A stretch of DNA of 23,689 nt from Pseudomonadota bacterium (GCA_017629415.1 JAGBXG010000343.1:1-23689); one strand, 5' to 3'; positions 7,057 through 15,307 are shown, counted from the stretch's first letter. Notes: generated from the sequence alone by a model not told the origin. Numbers and translations: made by a program.

Positions 7057-7085
7057 TCAAGACCTTGAATCAAAGACCTTGAATC
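7057..7085. repeat. Short tandem duplication after dksA
   Basis: AAGACCTTGAATCA occurs twice in a row, separated by a single base at most, just after the dksA stop codon. It is a local duplication in non-coding sequence with no other visible role. Confidence 0.7.
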
Positions 7086-7144
7086 AGCTTTAAAAACTTC
7101 AAACAATACTCAGCGCGATACATAAAGCGTCCTCATCCATCATT

Positions 7145-7176
7145 AAAGGGTAGAGATAAAATCATCTCTGCCCTTT
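7145..7176 (+). terminator. Hairpin between dksA and the thermonuclease lipoprotein gene
   Basis: AAAGGGTAGAGAT (7145-7157) pairs with ATCTCTGCCCTTT (7164-7176) over 13 bp, with one G-U pair and a 6-base loop. No U-tract follows (GGTATATTG), so it may be a weak or factor-assisted terminator for dksA, an mRNA-end stabiliser, or an element in the leader of the next gene, whose start codon is 58 bases further on. Confidence 0.5.
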
Positions 7177-7234
7177 GGTATATTGCCAAACCCATCGCTC
7201 AAACAGCGGATTTTTTTCAATACAAGAGGAAATC

Positions 7235-8680
7235 ATGCATAAAAAAATAGAATTCATCTTAGCTTTAGCTGCAGGCATCGCATGCGGTACAACATTGTCT
7301 GCTTGTACGGATGAAGATTCATATATCAAACATGGATGCGGCAATAAGGTGATAGAAGAATACGAAACCTGCGATGACGGCAATCTTGAAGATGGCGACG
7401 GCTGCAATAGCGAATGTCAAGTCGAAGACAACTTTGCATGCGATAAAATTGGCGGTCCATGCCATAAAATCGAATGCGGCGACAGATTTAAAGACGGCGA
7501 AGAAACCTGCGATGACGGCAATACCGAAAATGGCGACGGCTGCTCAAGCAAATGTATCATCGAAAACGGTTACATCTGCCCAGATGCCGGAAGCGCATGC
7601 CTAAAAGAAGAACTTGTCTGTGGTAACGGCAACAAAGAAGCTAGAGAAGCCTGCGATGACGGCAATCTTACAGATGGCGACGGCTGCTCCAAAACTTGCA
7701 CCATCGAAAACGGTTACATCTGTCCAGAAGCCGGAAAACTCTGCCAAAAAGACGATACAAACACAGAAATTCCGACGTACACTCCAAATCCCGGCCCACA
7801 AACACAATGTGGCGACAACAAATTTGAAGCCGGCGAAATCTGTGAACTTGGCATGACAGGAATGACGGAAGATATGACAGATCGGCAGTGCATCGACAAA
7901 GACGGCCGATGCGTGCTCGAAAGCATCGAAGGCGAAGAAAATTGTGGTAACGGCGTTCTCGAAGACGACGAAGAATGTGACGACGGCAATAAAATCAACA
8001 AAGGTGACGGCTGTTCCACAAAATGCAAACTTCAGCCCGATATCTGCAAACTCCAAAATGGTTCCGCTGCAAAAGTTTTGCTCGCGGCTGACGGCGATAC
8101 GCTGAAATTGCGCGTGCTCAAAGATGGAAACTGCACGACCGAATCTACAGTTACAGTCCGTATGCATGGCATCGACTGCCCCGAATGTGCCAAAGATAAA
8201 ACCACATCCTCTGTCGATTCCAGTTACGAAGCCCAAGCTTGCAGTGAAGCCCTGTCTTCAGATTACTCAGATAAAACCAAAAATGAAAAAGGCGGCTACG
8301 AAGCTTGGGAATTCGTCAATACATTGCTGGCTTCCGTCGATTATGATGTCAAAGTCGGATGTGAAACCGTCAGTGATACCAATCCCGTCTGCCTTGCTGA
8401 TGCCACCTTGGGACGTTTCCTAGCCTATATCGGCATCGAAAAAGATGGACAATCGATCGATTTGGCTCAAGAAATCATCAGTGCCGGCTACGGTATGGCT
8501 TATACGCAGTTCACTTCACAACGTATCGAAGCCTACTGCGAAGCCGAAAATAGCGCCCGCGAGGAAAAAGCCGGGGTCTGGAGCTACGGCGATACACTCG
8601 AACAAATCGTCAACGAGAACTTTGATGCCGCCAGTGCCGATGCTTACCTGCTCGATCCCAACCATTGTCAATATCAATAA
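7235..8680 (+). CDS. Lipoprotein with Myxococcus cysteine-rich repeats fused to a thermonuclease (SNase-like) domain
   Basis: The best start is ATG 7235 (481 residues), after AAGAGGA (7225-7230); an in-frame upstream ATG at 7175 adds a non-signal stretch and is less likely. The signal peptide ends in lipobox LSAC. Residues about 30-265 hold four clear and one degenerate Myxococcus-type repeat (CGN...CDDGN...DGDGC...C; DUF4215/TIGR02232 type), typical of surface proteins in this phylum. From about residue 280 a staphylococcal-nuclease-like domain follows, with DGDT (D288), RMHGIDCPE (R309, D314, E317) and GRFLAYI (R394). These align with the catalytic D21, R35, D40, E43 and R87 of SNase, so the nuclease should be active. 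Extra cysteines in the domain fit an extracytoplasmic location. Its TAA directly abuts the mltG start codon. Confidence 0.92.
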   Translation: MHKKIEFILALAAGIACGTTLSACTDEDSYIKHGCGNKVIEEYETCDDGNLEDGDGCNSECQVEDNFACDKIGGPCHKIECGDRFKDGEETCDDGNTENGDGCSSKCIIENGYICPDAGSACLKEELVCGNGNKEAREACDDGNLTDGDGCSKTCTIENGYICPEAGKLCQKDDTNTEIPTYTPNPGPQTQCGDNKFEAGEICELGMTGMTEDMTDRQCIDKDGRCVLESIEGEENCGNGVLEDDEECDDGNKINKGDGCSTKCKLQPDICKLQNGSAAKVLLAADGDTLKLRVLKDGNCTTESTVTVRMHGIDCPECAKDKTTSSVDSSYEAQACSEALSSDYSDKTKNEKGGYEAWEFVNTLLASVDYDVKVGCETVSDTNPVCLADATLGRFLAYIGIEKDGQSIDLAQEIISAGYGMAYTQFTSQRIEAYCEAENSAREEKAGVWSYGDTLEQIVNENFDAASADAYLLDPNHCQYQ

Positions 8681-9766
8681 ATGCTGCGCTGGCTGAAATG
8701 GACATGCGCCCTGCTGTTTATCGCAGGGCTTACAGCGGCATGGATTGTTTATGATTACCGTGAGTTCATCCATGCACCGCTTCAATTAGGTGCACCTGAA
8801 CGCGTCATTCAAGTGGCGCCAGGCAGCAGTGCGCGTACCGTGGCGAAAAGTTTGGTCAAAGACGGCATCATCGACAGCGAATGGATGATGCTCTATCTCT
8901 TCCGAAAAAGCGGTTTGGCAGACAAACTTCAGCCCGGGCCTGTCGTTCTGACCCCAGATATGACTCCGTCAGATCTGCCGACAGTTCTCGCAAGAGTCGG
9001 CAAATATGAACGCCGATCCGTCCAAATTCTGCCGGGCATGAATGTGTATGAAATTGCTGAACGGCTTCAAACACAACGTCTGGCAGATAAAAAACAATTT
9101 TTGAGCATGGTGCTGGATCCCGTCAGATCAGCTCAAGCCGGCATCCCTGGCAAAAGCTTCGAAGGCTATTTGGCTTCCGGCGCATACACCTTTGAACCCG
9201 GTACTTCGACCGAAGATATCGTCCAAGCGATGCACCATCGATGGATGGAAAATTGGCGCAAAATTGTCGCCGAAAATCGCGGCGCATACGAAGCCGCCAT
9301 CCATCGGAAAATGTCAGACCATAACCTCGTGACTTTGGCCAGCATGGTCGAAAAAGAAGCCGTCGTCGACAAAGAAAGACCCGTCATCGCCCGAGTCTTT
9401 TGGAACAGATTGCGCCAAAAAATGAAACTCCAGTCTGATCCCACATGCGTCTATCCCCCCAAAGTCATCGGCGAAAAACCTCATCCCAGTCGATGCAAAG
9501 ACCCTGAAAATACCTATTCGACGTATGTGATTGAGGCACTTCCTCCAGGTCCGATTGCCGTGCCTTCTTCAGCCAGCCTCAAAGCTGTACTCAAACCCTA
9601 CGAAGGCCCCGATGCCACTTCATTGCTCTATTTTGTGGCGCGGCAGGATGGCTCTTGGACACATTATTTCTCAAAAACTTACAAAGAACACCAAAATGCC
9701 GTCAATTACTTCCTCAAAGGCCAAAAAAATAATAAACCTAAGGGAACTGTTCAGCCCAAATATTGA
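8681..9766 (+). CDS. mltG: Endolytic murein transglycosylase MltG (YceG-like)
   Basis: The 361-residue protein has an N-terminal membrane helix (about 6-24), a LysM-like/YceG linker region, and the YceG catalytic domain. ASMVEKEA at 220-227 holds the likely catalytic Glu (E224, equivalent to E218 of E. coli MltG). LQSDPT at 250-255 and a LPPGPIAVPS motif near 287-296 complete the family signature. MltG cleaves nascent glycan strands at the inner membrane and sets their length. A cysteine-containing insertion (about 256-275) lies between LQSDPT and the NTY motif. The ATG follows the upstream stop with no gap and no Shine-Dalgarno of its own, implying translational coupling to the nuclease lipoprotein. 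Confidence 0.95.
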   Translation: MLRWLKWTCALLFIAGLTAAWIVYDYREFIHAPLQLGAPERVIQVAPGSSARTVAKSLVKDGIIDSEWMMLYLFRKSGLADKLQPGPVVLTPDMTPSDLPTVLARVGKYERRSVQILPGMNVYEIAERLQTQRLADKKQFLSMVLDPVRSAQAGIPGKSFEGYLASGAYTFEPGTSTEDIVQAMHHRWMENWRKIVAENRGAYEAAIHRKMSDHNLVTLASMVEKEAVVDKERPVIARVFWNRLRQKMKLQSDPTCVYPPKVIGEKPHPSRCKDPENTYSTYVIEALPPGPIAVPSSASLKAVLKPYEGPDATSLLYFVARQDGSWTHYFSKTYKEHQNAVNYFLKGQKNNKPKGTVQPKY

Positions 9767-9807
9767 CCTCTGTGATTCTATCAAGTACGAATAGCAAGAA
9801 TATTATG

Positions 9808-9829
9808 CACCGGAATTCAGTTGCCGGTG
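9808..9829 (+). promoter_or_regulatory. Small hairpin in the mltG / lipoprotein spacer
   Basis: CACCGG and CCGGTG form a 6-bp perfect stem with a 10-base loop, 12 bases before the GGAG that serves the next gene. No U-tract follows. It may lie in the 5' leader of the following lipoprotein or act as a weak 3' end for mltG. Confidence 0.35.
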
Positions 9830-9851
9830 TCCTGCAAAATGGAGAATTGCC

Positions 9852-10718
9852 GTGTTCCGAAAAATTTGTGGAATCAGCTTTTTAGCAGTCTGCAGCCTGG
9901 CTTTTATGGCCGGTTGCGTCGTGGATGGCTCTGAAAGCGGTATCAATGCCACCGTCGAAAGCCAAACAGAGACATTTATCGATCTCGATAGTAAAAAAGA
10001 AGGTGCGCTCGGATTGATTTTCGGGATGCCGCAAATTGATGACCGCCTGGATTATAACGGCGGCGACCGCGAAGACTGGCGCTATATTATTGTCGCTGAA
10101 CAAGGCAATATGTCGATTACCATCAACGTCGATGCACCGGCAGATATCGATGGCGGTTGGAAAATTATCGACTCTGAAGGCCGTACACTTCACCACCAGT
10201 CCTTCAGCAAATCGCAGGGCTATTACGAATTCCCAACCTTCCCGGTCAAACGTGGTGTCTATTATTTCCAAACATTTGCCACCGCTGGCAAATCTATCTA
10301 CTCCATCGCAACCAGCTTCCAGCCGCAAATGGCTCCGCCTCCCCCGCCTGAACCTGAAGAAGAATTCGAAGAAGAAGTCGAAGAAGAACGTCCTAAAAAA
10401 GCTCGCAAGCCTCGCAAGACGCAATCTGACGACGATAAACCCGCCAAACCGGCCAAAAAACCGGCAGCTTCGGGCAATAAAATCAAAGGCTTTATCTCCA
10501 TTATTACGCTCAAATCGGATGGCAGCGCAGAAGTGACCATTCGCGATATCGGCAAAAATAAAGGCATCGAAACCGGCGCCATCGGCACCATCGAAGGCAC
10601 CAGCATTAAACTCGAAATGACCCAATGCTTCGCGACTTCATGCCGAACTATCGTTCCGGAAAGCGCCAATCCGAAAGGACTGAAAAAAGGCGCAAACGTC
10701 ATATTTGCCGTAGATTAA
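9852..10718 (+). CDS. Lipoprotein with PPC-like beta-sandwich domain and charged linker
   Basis: The start is GTG 9852, 7 bases after GGAG (9841-9844). The signal peptide ends in lipobox MAGC, predicting a lipid-anchored protein. Residues about 40-155 resemble a bacterial pre-peptidase C-terminal (PPC) type beta-sandwich (GGDREDWRYIIVAEQGN and later GVYYFQTFA). Residues about 157-215 form a low-complexity linker: five prolines, an acidic Glu run, then Lys/Pro/Ala-rich basic sequence. The last 70 residues form a small beta-rich domain with two cysteines. No enzyme motif is visible, so a binding or structural envelope role is likely. It lies 85 bases after mltG and could belong to the same transcript. 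The repeat at 10732 forms its 3' boundary. Confidence 0.75.
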   Translation: MFRKICGISFLAVCSLAFMAGCVVDGSESGINATVESQTETFIDLDSKKEGALGLIFGMPQIDDRLDYNGGDREDWRYIIVAEQGNMSITINVDAPADIDGGWKIIDSEGRTLHHQSFSKSQGYYEFPTFPVKRGVYYFQTFATAGKSIYSIATSFQPQMAPPPPPEPEEEFEEEVEEERPKKARKPRKTQSDDDKPAKPAKKPAASGNKIKGFISIITLKSDGSAEVTIRDIGKNKGIETGAIGTIEGTSIKLEMTQCFATSCRTIVPESANPKGLKKGANVIFAVD

Positions 10719-10731
10719 CGGATTCTTTCAG

Positions 10732-10946
10732 AAGGGGGCTTTAGCCCCCTTCGTCGCTATTTGCGCGGCGTATGGAGCCCAAAGGGCGACATAGACCGCG
10801 CAACGCAAGGCGTATGGAGGCCTAAAAGGCCGACATAGCCGCGCACAAATACGCGACTACCCCCTTATGCAGGGCTCCGCCCCGCAACGCCCCGTCGGGG
10901 CTTCGCCCCAAACCCCACCAAAGGGGCCAACCCCTTTGGAATCCCT
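10732..10946. repeat. Composite stem-loop repeat cluster (copy 2) with nested hairpins
   Basis: The cluster opens with AAGGGGGCT/AGCCCCCTT (10732-10751), which may also terminate the upstream gene. A long stem follows, with TATTTGCGC near 10758-10766 pairing with GCGCACAAATA at 10841-10851. Inside it are two TATG...CATA hairpins with inner arms GCCC/GGGC (10771-10794) and GGCC/GGCC (10813-10836). Then come CTACCCCC, a GGGGCTTCGCCCC hairpin and AAAGGGGCCAACCCCTTT followed by GGAATCCC. The order of the opening and closing modules matches 23288-23451, where the long stem is a simple hairpin. No gene is present in this stretch. Confidence 0.85.
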
Positions 10947-10966
10947 TCACGCTTCGCAGTAATCCG

Positions 10967-11746
10967 ATGAAAAATATCCTGATCCTCACACTGCTCGCTG
11001 TGCTCTGTCTTGTCGGGTGTCAGAAAACAAATACACCCACATCAGAACCTCTCGTGCAAAATGCCGATGAAAAAACTGTGACAGGGCGAGCTTATACCCA
11101 TGAACCGGCGAACATTCTCCAAAACCCAAGCTTCGAATCCGGGTTGGATGGCTGGAAATGGCTCGATTGGTCAAAAGGTTGGTCCGCTTTTGCGTTGTCC
11201 GGAACGCATGCTTACGACGGAACACAGGCCCTGCATCTGCCCGTGGCTTCCAAAGATAATCGGCAAACCGTCGTGTGGGGCGGCGTTCAGGAAGTCGATT
11301 TGACCGGCAATATCCCCGAATGCATCGAAGGCTATTACTTTGTCGAAAATTGGGCTTCCGGCGACTGGAAACAATATTTACAGCTCGTCGTCATCGATTT
11401 GACCCATCCCCTGGGCCCTAATCGCGGACAGGCACAGCTCAGATACATTGTCAGCGGCAGCAAAACACCGCCTTTGAATATCAGCAATGCACAATATCTG
11501 TTCGTTGAAAAAGAACGGCGTGATACACCAGTCATCGGCAAATGGACGCATTTCAGCGTCAATCCCAAAGCCGATTTTATGAAACATTGGCAATATACTC
11601 CAGCCGCCGGCGCCAAATTGCGCGTCCTCTTTGAGGCACGCTTTGACCTCCATAAAACCAATATCCCCGCCCGCGCGGATGTCTATTTCGATAACCTCTA
11701 CTTTGGTCCGGCAACCGCCACGAGATGCGCCAACAGGCAGCGATGA
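10967..11746 (+). CDS. Lipoprotein with galactose-binding/CBM-like beta-sandwich domain
   Basis: The 259-residue protein has a signal peptide ending in lipobox LVGC. The mature part begins with a polar linker, then NPSFESGLDGWKW (about 49-61), a hallmark opening of carbohydrate-binding CBM4/9-like and other galactose-binding-like jelly rolls. The terminal strand RADVYFDNLYFGPA near 238-251 is equally typical. It is therefore probably a surface lipoprotein that binds a glycan or another ligand; no catalytic domain is attached. The ATG 10967 has no clear Shine-Dalgarno and lies 20 bases after a repeat cluster. The gene converges on the ABC ATPase gene with a 25-base gap. Confidence 0.78.
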   Translation: MKNILILTLLAVLCLVGCQKTNTPTSEPLVQNADEKTVTGRAYTHEPANILQNPSFESGLDGWKWLDWSKGWSAFALSGTHAYDGTQALHLPVASKDNRQTVVWGGVQEVDLTGNIPECIEGYYFVENWASGDWKQYLQLVVIDLTHPLGPNRGQAQLRYIVSGSKTPPLNISNAQYLFVEKERRDTPVIGKWTHFSVNPKADFMKHWQYTPAAGAKLRVLFEARFDLHKTNIPARADVYFDNLYFGPATATRCANRQR

Positions 11747-11771
11747 ACGCTGCAGAATCTACGAGTCACTC

Positions 11772-13322
11772 TTAATGTATCTGTGCCCGAATCATGCGCT
11801 GCACTTCGGGATGTTGAGATACCATCAATTCGTCAGGTGTGCCGCAAGCTGCGATGACACCGTCATAAACCATGGCGATTTGATCGGCGATGCGAAATGT
11901 TGAAACCATATCATGGCTGATGACAATCGTTGTCAGTTGAAAAGCATCATGAGCTTCAAGGATCATATCATCGACATATCGGATCATAACGGGATCTTGA
12001 CCCGTCGTGGGTTCGTCATAAATCATGAGTTTCGGCCGGGTAATAATGGCTCGAGCTAACCCTACGCGTTTACGCTGACCCGCAGATATCGCCGATGGAA
12101 AAGCATGGGCAATGTCAGTAATTTTGAGTCTTTCGAGCATTTCATCCACGCGAGTTTTGATTTCAGCGCGGTGAAGCGCATGACGACGTTCTGCCAAAGG
12201 AAAGGCGATATTTTCGGCGACAGTCATAGAATCAAAGAGTGCAGCACCCTGAAATAACATGCCAATCCGTGTACGCATGTCTTCGCGCTCTGATTCTGAG
12301 CATTGTGTCAACTCCAGACCATTGACATTGACGGTGCCTGAATCAGGCACGAATAACCCGAGAATGTGCTTGAGGAGCACTGATTTACCTGAACCGCTGC
12401 CGCCAATAATGACAGTAATCTTGCGTTCCGGAACATCGAGATTGACGCCCTTGAGTACAGGTTTGCCGGCAAAAGATTTATGTAAATCCCGGACTTGAAC
12501 ATAAGGGCGTGGCTGTGTTTCATTTTCAGTTTTGACCGCCTTGTTGGAGGAATCAAAAAACTGACGGATTTCCGGGATTTGGGTCGTTTTCACATCCTCA
12601 ACCGTACCCTGAAAAATGATTTTCCCTTCGTGCAAAAAGGCCACATGATCGGCAAGACGATAGATACTCTGAATATCGTGGCTGATGATGACACTTGTCA
12701 TATCGTACCGTTGCCGAAGTTCTCGAATCATATTATCGACAAAAACGATCATGAGGGGATCGAGACCGGTCGTCGGCTCGTCAAAAAACACGAGTTCCGG
12801 CTGATGAATCGTGGCTCGCGCGAATGACACGCGTTTTTTCATACCGCCGGATAATTCATAAGGGAATTTGTCAATGGCTTCAGATAATCCCAACGGTTTG
12901 AGGGCTTCTTCGACAAGTTTGCGAACTTCAGCATATTTCATCTTTGTATTTTCAACGATGGGAAATGCAATATTATCACAAACCGAAATCGAATCGATCA
13001 AAGCATAATCTTGTAAAATCATGCCTGTGCGTTTGCGCAAATCATTCAGTTTTTGGACATTGCAGGCATGTGTATCTTCACCAAAAAGCATGCACTTGCC
13101 TTCGGTGGGCAGATTCAGGCCATTCATTGTCTTGAGCAACACCGATTTTCCCGAGCCGGACACGCCAATAATGACCGTTGTTTTTCCCACAGGAATGTCC
13201 AAACTGAGATCATCGAGGACAACTTTATCCCCAAACCGCTGAGTGATGTGTTCCAAGCGAACAACCGGCCCTTCTTCGGGTTTCCAGCGTTCAATGTCGG
13301 GCAAAAGATAATTCTGACGCAT
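11772..13322 (-). CDS. Tandem-fused ABC transporter ATPase, both halves MlaF-like
   Basis: The 516-residue protein contains two complete ABC ATPase domains. The first (about 20-245) has Walker A GVSGSGKS (53-60), Q-loop Q104, signature LSGGM (157-161), catalytic E182 and H-loop H215. The second (about 273-510) has GGSGSGKS (307-314), Q358 in a FQGAALFDSMTV segment very like MlaF, E437 and H470. Its signature reads ISAGQ instead of LSGGQ. MlaF-type ATPases energise MlaE permeases in phospholipid or sterol transport between the membranes. Here two are fused and no permease or MlaD-like gene is adjacent, so the membrane partner must be elsewhere. No strong Shine-Dalgarno precedes ATG 13322. The long 3' linker between halves (about 246-272) is polar. 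It is convergent with the preceding lipoprotein gene. Confidence 0.9.
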   Translation of the reverse strand: MRQNYLLPDIERWKPEEGPVVRLEHITQRFGDKVVLDDLSLDIPVGKTTVIIGVSGSGKSVLLKTMNGLNLPTEGKCMLFGEDTHACNVQKLNDLRKRTGMILQDYALIDSISVCDNIAFPIVENTKMKYAEVRKLVEEALKPLGLSEAIDKFPYELSGGMKKRVSFARATIHQPELVFFDEPTTGLDPLMIVFVDNMIRELRQRYDMTSVIISHDIQSIYRLADHVAFLHEGKIIFQGTVEDVKTTQIPEIRQFFDSSNKAVKTENETQPRPYVQVRDLHKSFAGKPVLKGVNLDVPERKITVIIGGSGSGKSVLLKHILGLFVPDSGTVNVNGLELTQCSESEREDMRTRIGMLFQGAALFDSMTVAENIAFPLAERRHALHRAEIKTRVDEMLERLKITDIAHAFPSAISAGQRKRVGLARAIITRPKLMIYDEPTTGQDPVMIRYVDDMILEAHDAFQLTTIVISHDMVSTFRIADQIAMVYDGVIAACGTPDELMVSQHPEVQRMIRAQIH

Positions 13323-13485
13323 AAAAAAGCTTGTATAAAGGTCTTATAAACAAGAAAAATACAACTCTATAACCTTTAATAACAGGCATTTGAGATGAAT
13401 AAAACGATGCTTAACCAACATCATAGATTTTTCTCAATTCTATGGATCTGATGTTGCTCAAACATGTCCAAAATCGTCAGTCATG

Positions 13486-13537
13486 ATTGACAATTTTTGT
13501 CAGTCCAACAAAAAAAGATGTAATTGACAATTTTTGT
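13486..13537 (+). promoter_or_regulatory. Paired TGACA/TGTCA sites upstream of the pilA sigma-54 promoter
   Basis: ATTGACAATTTTTGT occurs twice, at 13486-13500 and 13523-13537. In the first copy TGACA and TGTCA form a dyad around ATTTT, extendable outward. The sites lie about 130-180 bases upstream of the predicted start point, the usual distance for enhancer-type activator sites of a sigma-54 promoter. The Pseudomonas pilin activator PilR recognises TGTC-containing sites, so a PilR-like regulator is a reasonable guess. They are also in the divergent spacer with the ABC ATPase gene, which could share them. The rest of 13323-13640 is AT-rich with no other clear signal. Confidence 0.5.
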
Positions 13538-13640
13538 GCATTCATCCTCATGCTTTTCAAAATACTTAAAACCATCATTATCCTCGCTTGGGACGCGGTC
13601 ATTTGAGGATTTGGATGATAAAAATAGATTTTTTTTACTT

Positions 13641-13655
13641 TGGCACAGTTCTGGC
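13641..13655 (+). promoter_or_regulatory. Sigma-54 (-24/-12) promoter of pilA
   Basis: TGGCACAGTTCTGGC matches the sigma-54 consensus TGGCACGNNNNTTGC at all key positions: GG and GC are exactly 12 bases apart, with one mismatch in the -12 element (TGGC for TTGC). Transcription would start near 13667, giving a leader of about 84 bases. Sigma-54 control of pilA is established in Myxococcus, Geobacter and Pseudomonas. Confidence 0.78.
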
Positions 13656-13750
13656 GTTATAGGCTTTTTGTTAGGTTCAGTTGAACCTTTTAAAGCGAAA
13701 AACCATGTGACCCCATCGGTCGCACAACGCCTGCGGGCAGGAGAAAAGCT

Positions 13751-14392
13751 ATGTTGAAGAAGACGAACAAAGGTTTTACCCTTATCGAACTCATGATCGT
13801 CGTTGCCATTATCGGTATCTTGGCAGCTGTCGCCATTCCTGGTTTCATGAGCTACATCAAAAACTCCAAGACATCTGAAGCCAAAACCAACCTCAATGCC
13901 ATCGGTAAAGGTGCCGTTTCATACTTCGAAGCTGAACACTATGCCGCAGACGGTATGAGTGCAACATCAAAACAGTATCCGTCAGTTGCTACCGCTAATA
14001 ATGGGCTTGGAACAGCGGCTACTGATGAGACAATAGGCATGAAATGGAATCCTTCAATAGCACCTACAAAAGATAATATAAAGCTGAGCCCTTGGAACGA
14101 TTTAAACTTTATTATGACTTCTCCATTCTATTTTTATTACATTTATGACCAAAGAGGTGCAGCACAGGATTGTCAAACAGACGATGAAGGTAATGAAACT
14201 TGCACACCAAAGGCTGGCGGCTTTGAACAATCTACATTCCAAGCTTCCGCTTCGGCAAGTTTGAATGAGGATGCGGATAGTGTTTTCTGCATTAATGGTT
14301 ATCAGGAGGGTACACTCTCAGCCATTACAGAGAAAATTACAGGTTCATGTACCAAAAATACTGCAAAATCTCCTGCTCCTTTGACTGACTAG
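13751..14392 (+). CDS. pilA: Type IV pilin (PilA-like major pilin)
   Basis: The 213-residue prepilin has a short basic leader MLKKTNKG cut before F9, leaving the classic [22 protein letters not shown] helix start; E13 is the conserved Glu at mature position 5. The leader peptidase would be PilD, not encoded here. The globular part has four cysteines (C141, C151, C180, C200), allowing two disulfides, with C180-C200 likely closing the C-terminal loop. The start follows AGGAGA (13739-13744) by 6 bases. The gene has its own sigma-54 promoter and terminator, as expected for an abundant major pilin. A minor or competence pseudopilin cannot be fully excluded, as no other pilus gene is nearby. Confidence 0.92.
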   Translation: MLKKTNKGFTLIELMIVVAIIGILAAVAIPGFMSYIKNSKTSEAKTNLNAIGKGAVSYFEAEHYAADGMSATSKQYPSVATANNGLGTAATDETIGMKWNPSIAPTKDNIKLSPWNDLNFIMTSPFYFYYIYDQRGAAQDCQTDDEGNETCTPKAGGFEQSTFQASASASLNEDADSVFCINGYQEGTLSAITEKITGSCTKNTAKSPAPLTD

Positions 14393-14410
14393 TACTTAGT
14401 AAATTTTCAT

Positions 14411-14437
14411 AAAAAGCGGTCGTTATGGCCGCTTTTT
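14411..14437 (+). terminator. Rho-independent terminator of pilA
   Basis: AAAAAGCGG (14411-14419) pairs with CCGCTTTTT (14429-14437); the stem is extended by a T-G and a C-G pair around loop GTTAT and runs into TTTTTTTG. It lies 18 bases after the pilA stop. The A/U-rich ends make it potentially bidirectional. Confidence 0.9.
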
Positions 14438-14497
14438 TTGTGTCTTTTTATCCCCAAAATTTGCATATCCATGAAAGATGGAAAAATATTAAAGAAT

Positions 14498-14518
14498 ATC
14501 TGAGCAACGAGCTCAGAT
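14498..14518. repeat. Isolated hairpin in the pilA / HAD spacer
   Basis: ATCTGAGC and GCTCAGAT form a perfect 8-bp stem around AACGA. A short GGGGCAAAGCCCT fragment at 14532-14544, which resembles the GGGGCAAAGCCCC module at 15916-15928, follows it. The spacer 14438-14626 contains no other feature I can support. Confidence 0.5.
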
Positions 14519-14626
14519 CCTTGGCGTGGTGTGGGGCAAAGCCCTACAAAAACTGTGCGTCTCCCCCTTGCTGGATATCAAGCGTGAATCCTCTTGTACA
14601 TTGCCGACATCATAAAAGGTTATGTC

Positions 14627-15307
14627 ATGAAAAATATTCAATGTATCGGTTTTGATGCGGATGACACCCTATGGCAAAATGAATGTTTCTATCTCGATGC
14701 TGAACGCCATTTCCGCAGCCTTTTGCTGGATGATGCTTCTGAAGATGAGATTTCGCGCATCTTTTTTGAGACTGAAACCAAAAACATGGATTGCTTAGGC
14801 TATGGTGCCAAAGCCATGACCATGTCGATGATTGAAACTGCGATTGCCATTTGTCCGCAAATTTCGTCTGACAAAATTCAAAAAATCATCGATATCGGCA
14901 AAACATTGCTCGAAGTACCCACCGTGATGCTGCCGGGTGTCATGGAAACCTTTCGGGCTTTAAAAAAGTATCGGATTGTCATTATTACCAAAGGCGAACT
15001 GAATGAACAGCAACGAAAATTTGATCATTCGCCGATCGATAAAGAAATTCCGTATTTTGTACTGCCTGATAAAAAGACTTCGACGTATGCCAGGCTTTTG
15101 GCGCGCGAAAATATCGATCCCAAGACTTTTTTAATGATCGGAAATTCGCCGCGTTCCGATGTACTGCCACCGCTTGAACTTGGGTCTTGGGCAGCTCATG
15201 TGCCATTTCATACCACTTGGGCACATGAAGATGTCGAATTGCCCGAACATCCCAGGCTGATACAGCTCAATGATATCCGCGAAATCATACGATATTTAGA
15301 TATTTGA
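14627..15307 (+). CDS. HAD-superfamily hydrolase
   Basis: The start at ATG 14627 (226 residues) follows AAAAGG (14614-14619) by 7 bases; an upstream in-frame ATG at 14594 adds 11 residues without a ribosome site. HAD motifs are complete: FDADDT (nucleophile D10, acid/base D12), T121 in IITKGE as motif II, K149/K150 before the last strand as motif III, and GNSPRSD (172-178) as motif IV. An all-helical cap of about 80 residues after motif I makes this a C1-capped enzyme, like YjjG-type nucleotidases or phosphoglycolate phosphatases. The substrate cannot be told. It is cytoplasmic and stands alone between terminators. Confidence 0.88.
   Translation: MKNIQCIGFDADDTLWQNECFYLDAERHFRSLLLDDASEDEISRIFFETETKNMDCLGYGAKAMTMSMIETAIAICPQISSDKIQKIIDIGKTLLEVPTVMLPGVMETFRALKKYRIVIITKGELNEQQRKFDHSPIDKEIPYFVLPDKKTSTYARLLARENIDPKTFLMIGNSPRSDVLPPLELGSWAAHVPFHTTWAHEDVELPEHPRLIQLNDIREIIRYLDI

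Noticed and set aside
7145..7234. A riboswitch in the leader of the thermonuclease gene
   Set aside because: Only one simple hairpin is visible and no known aptamer consensus could be seen.
9882..10625. A 247-codon minus-strand frame opposite the PPC-like lipoprotein
   Set aside because: It has the Phe-rich composition typical of an antisense shadow and no ribosome site, whereas the plus-strand frame has a lipobox and GGAG.
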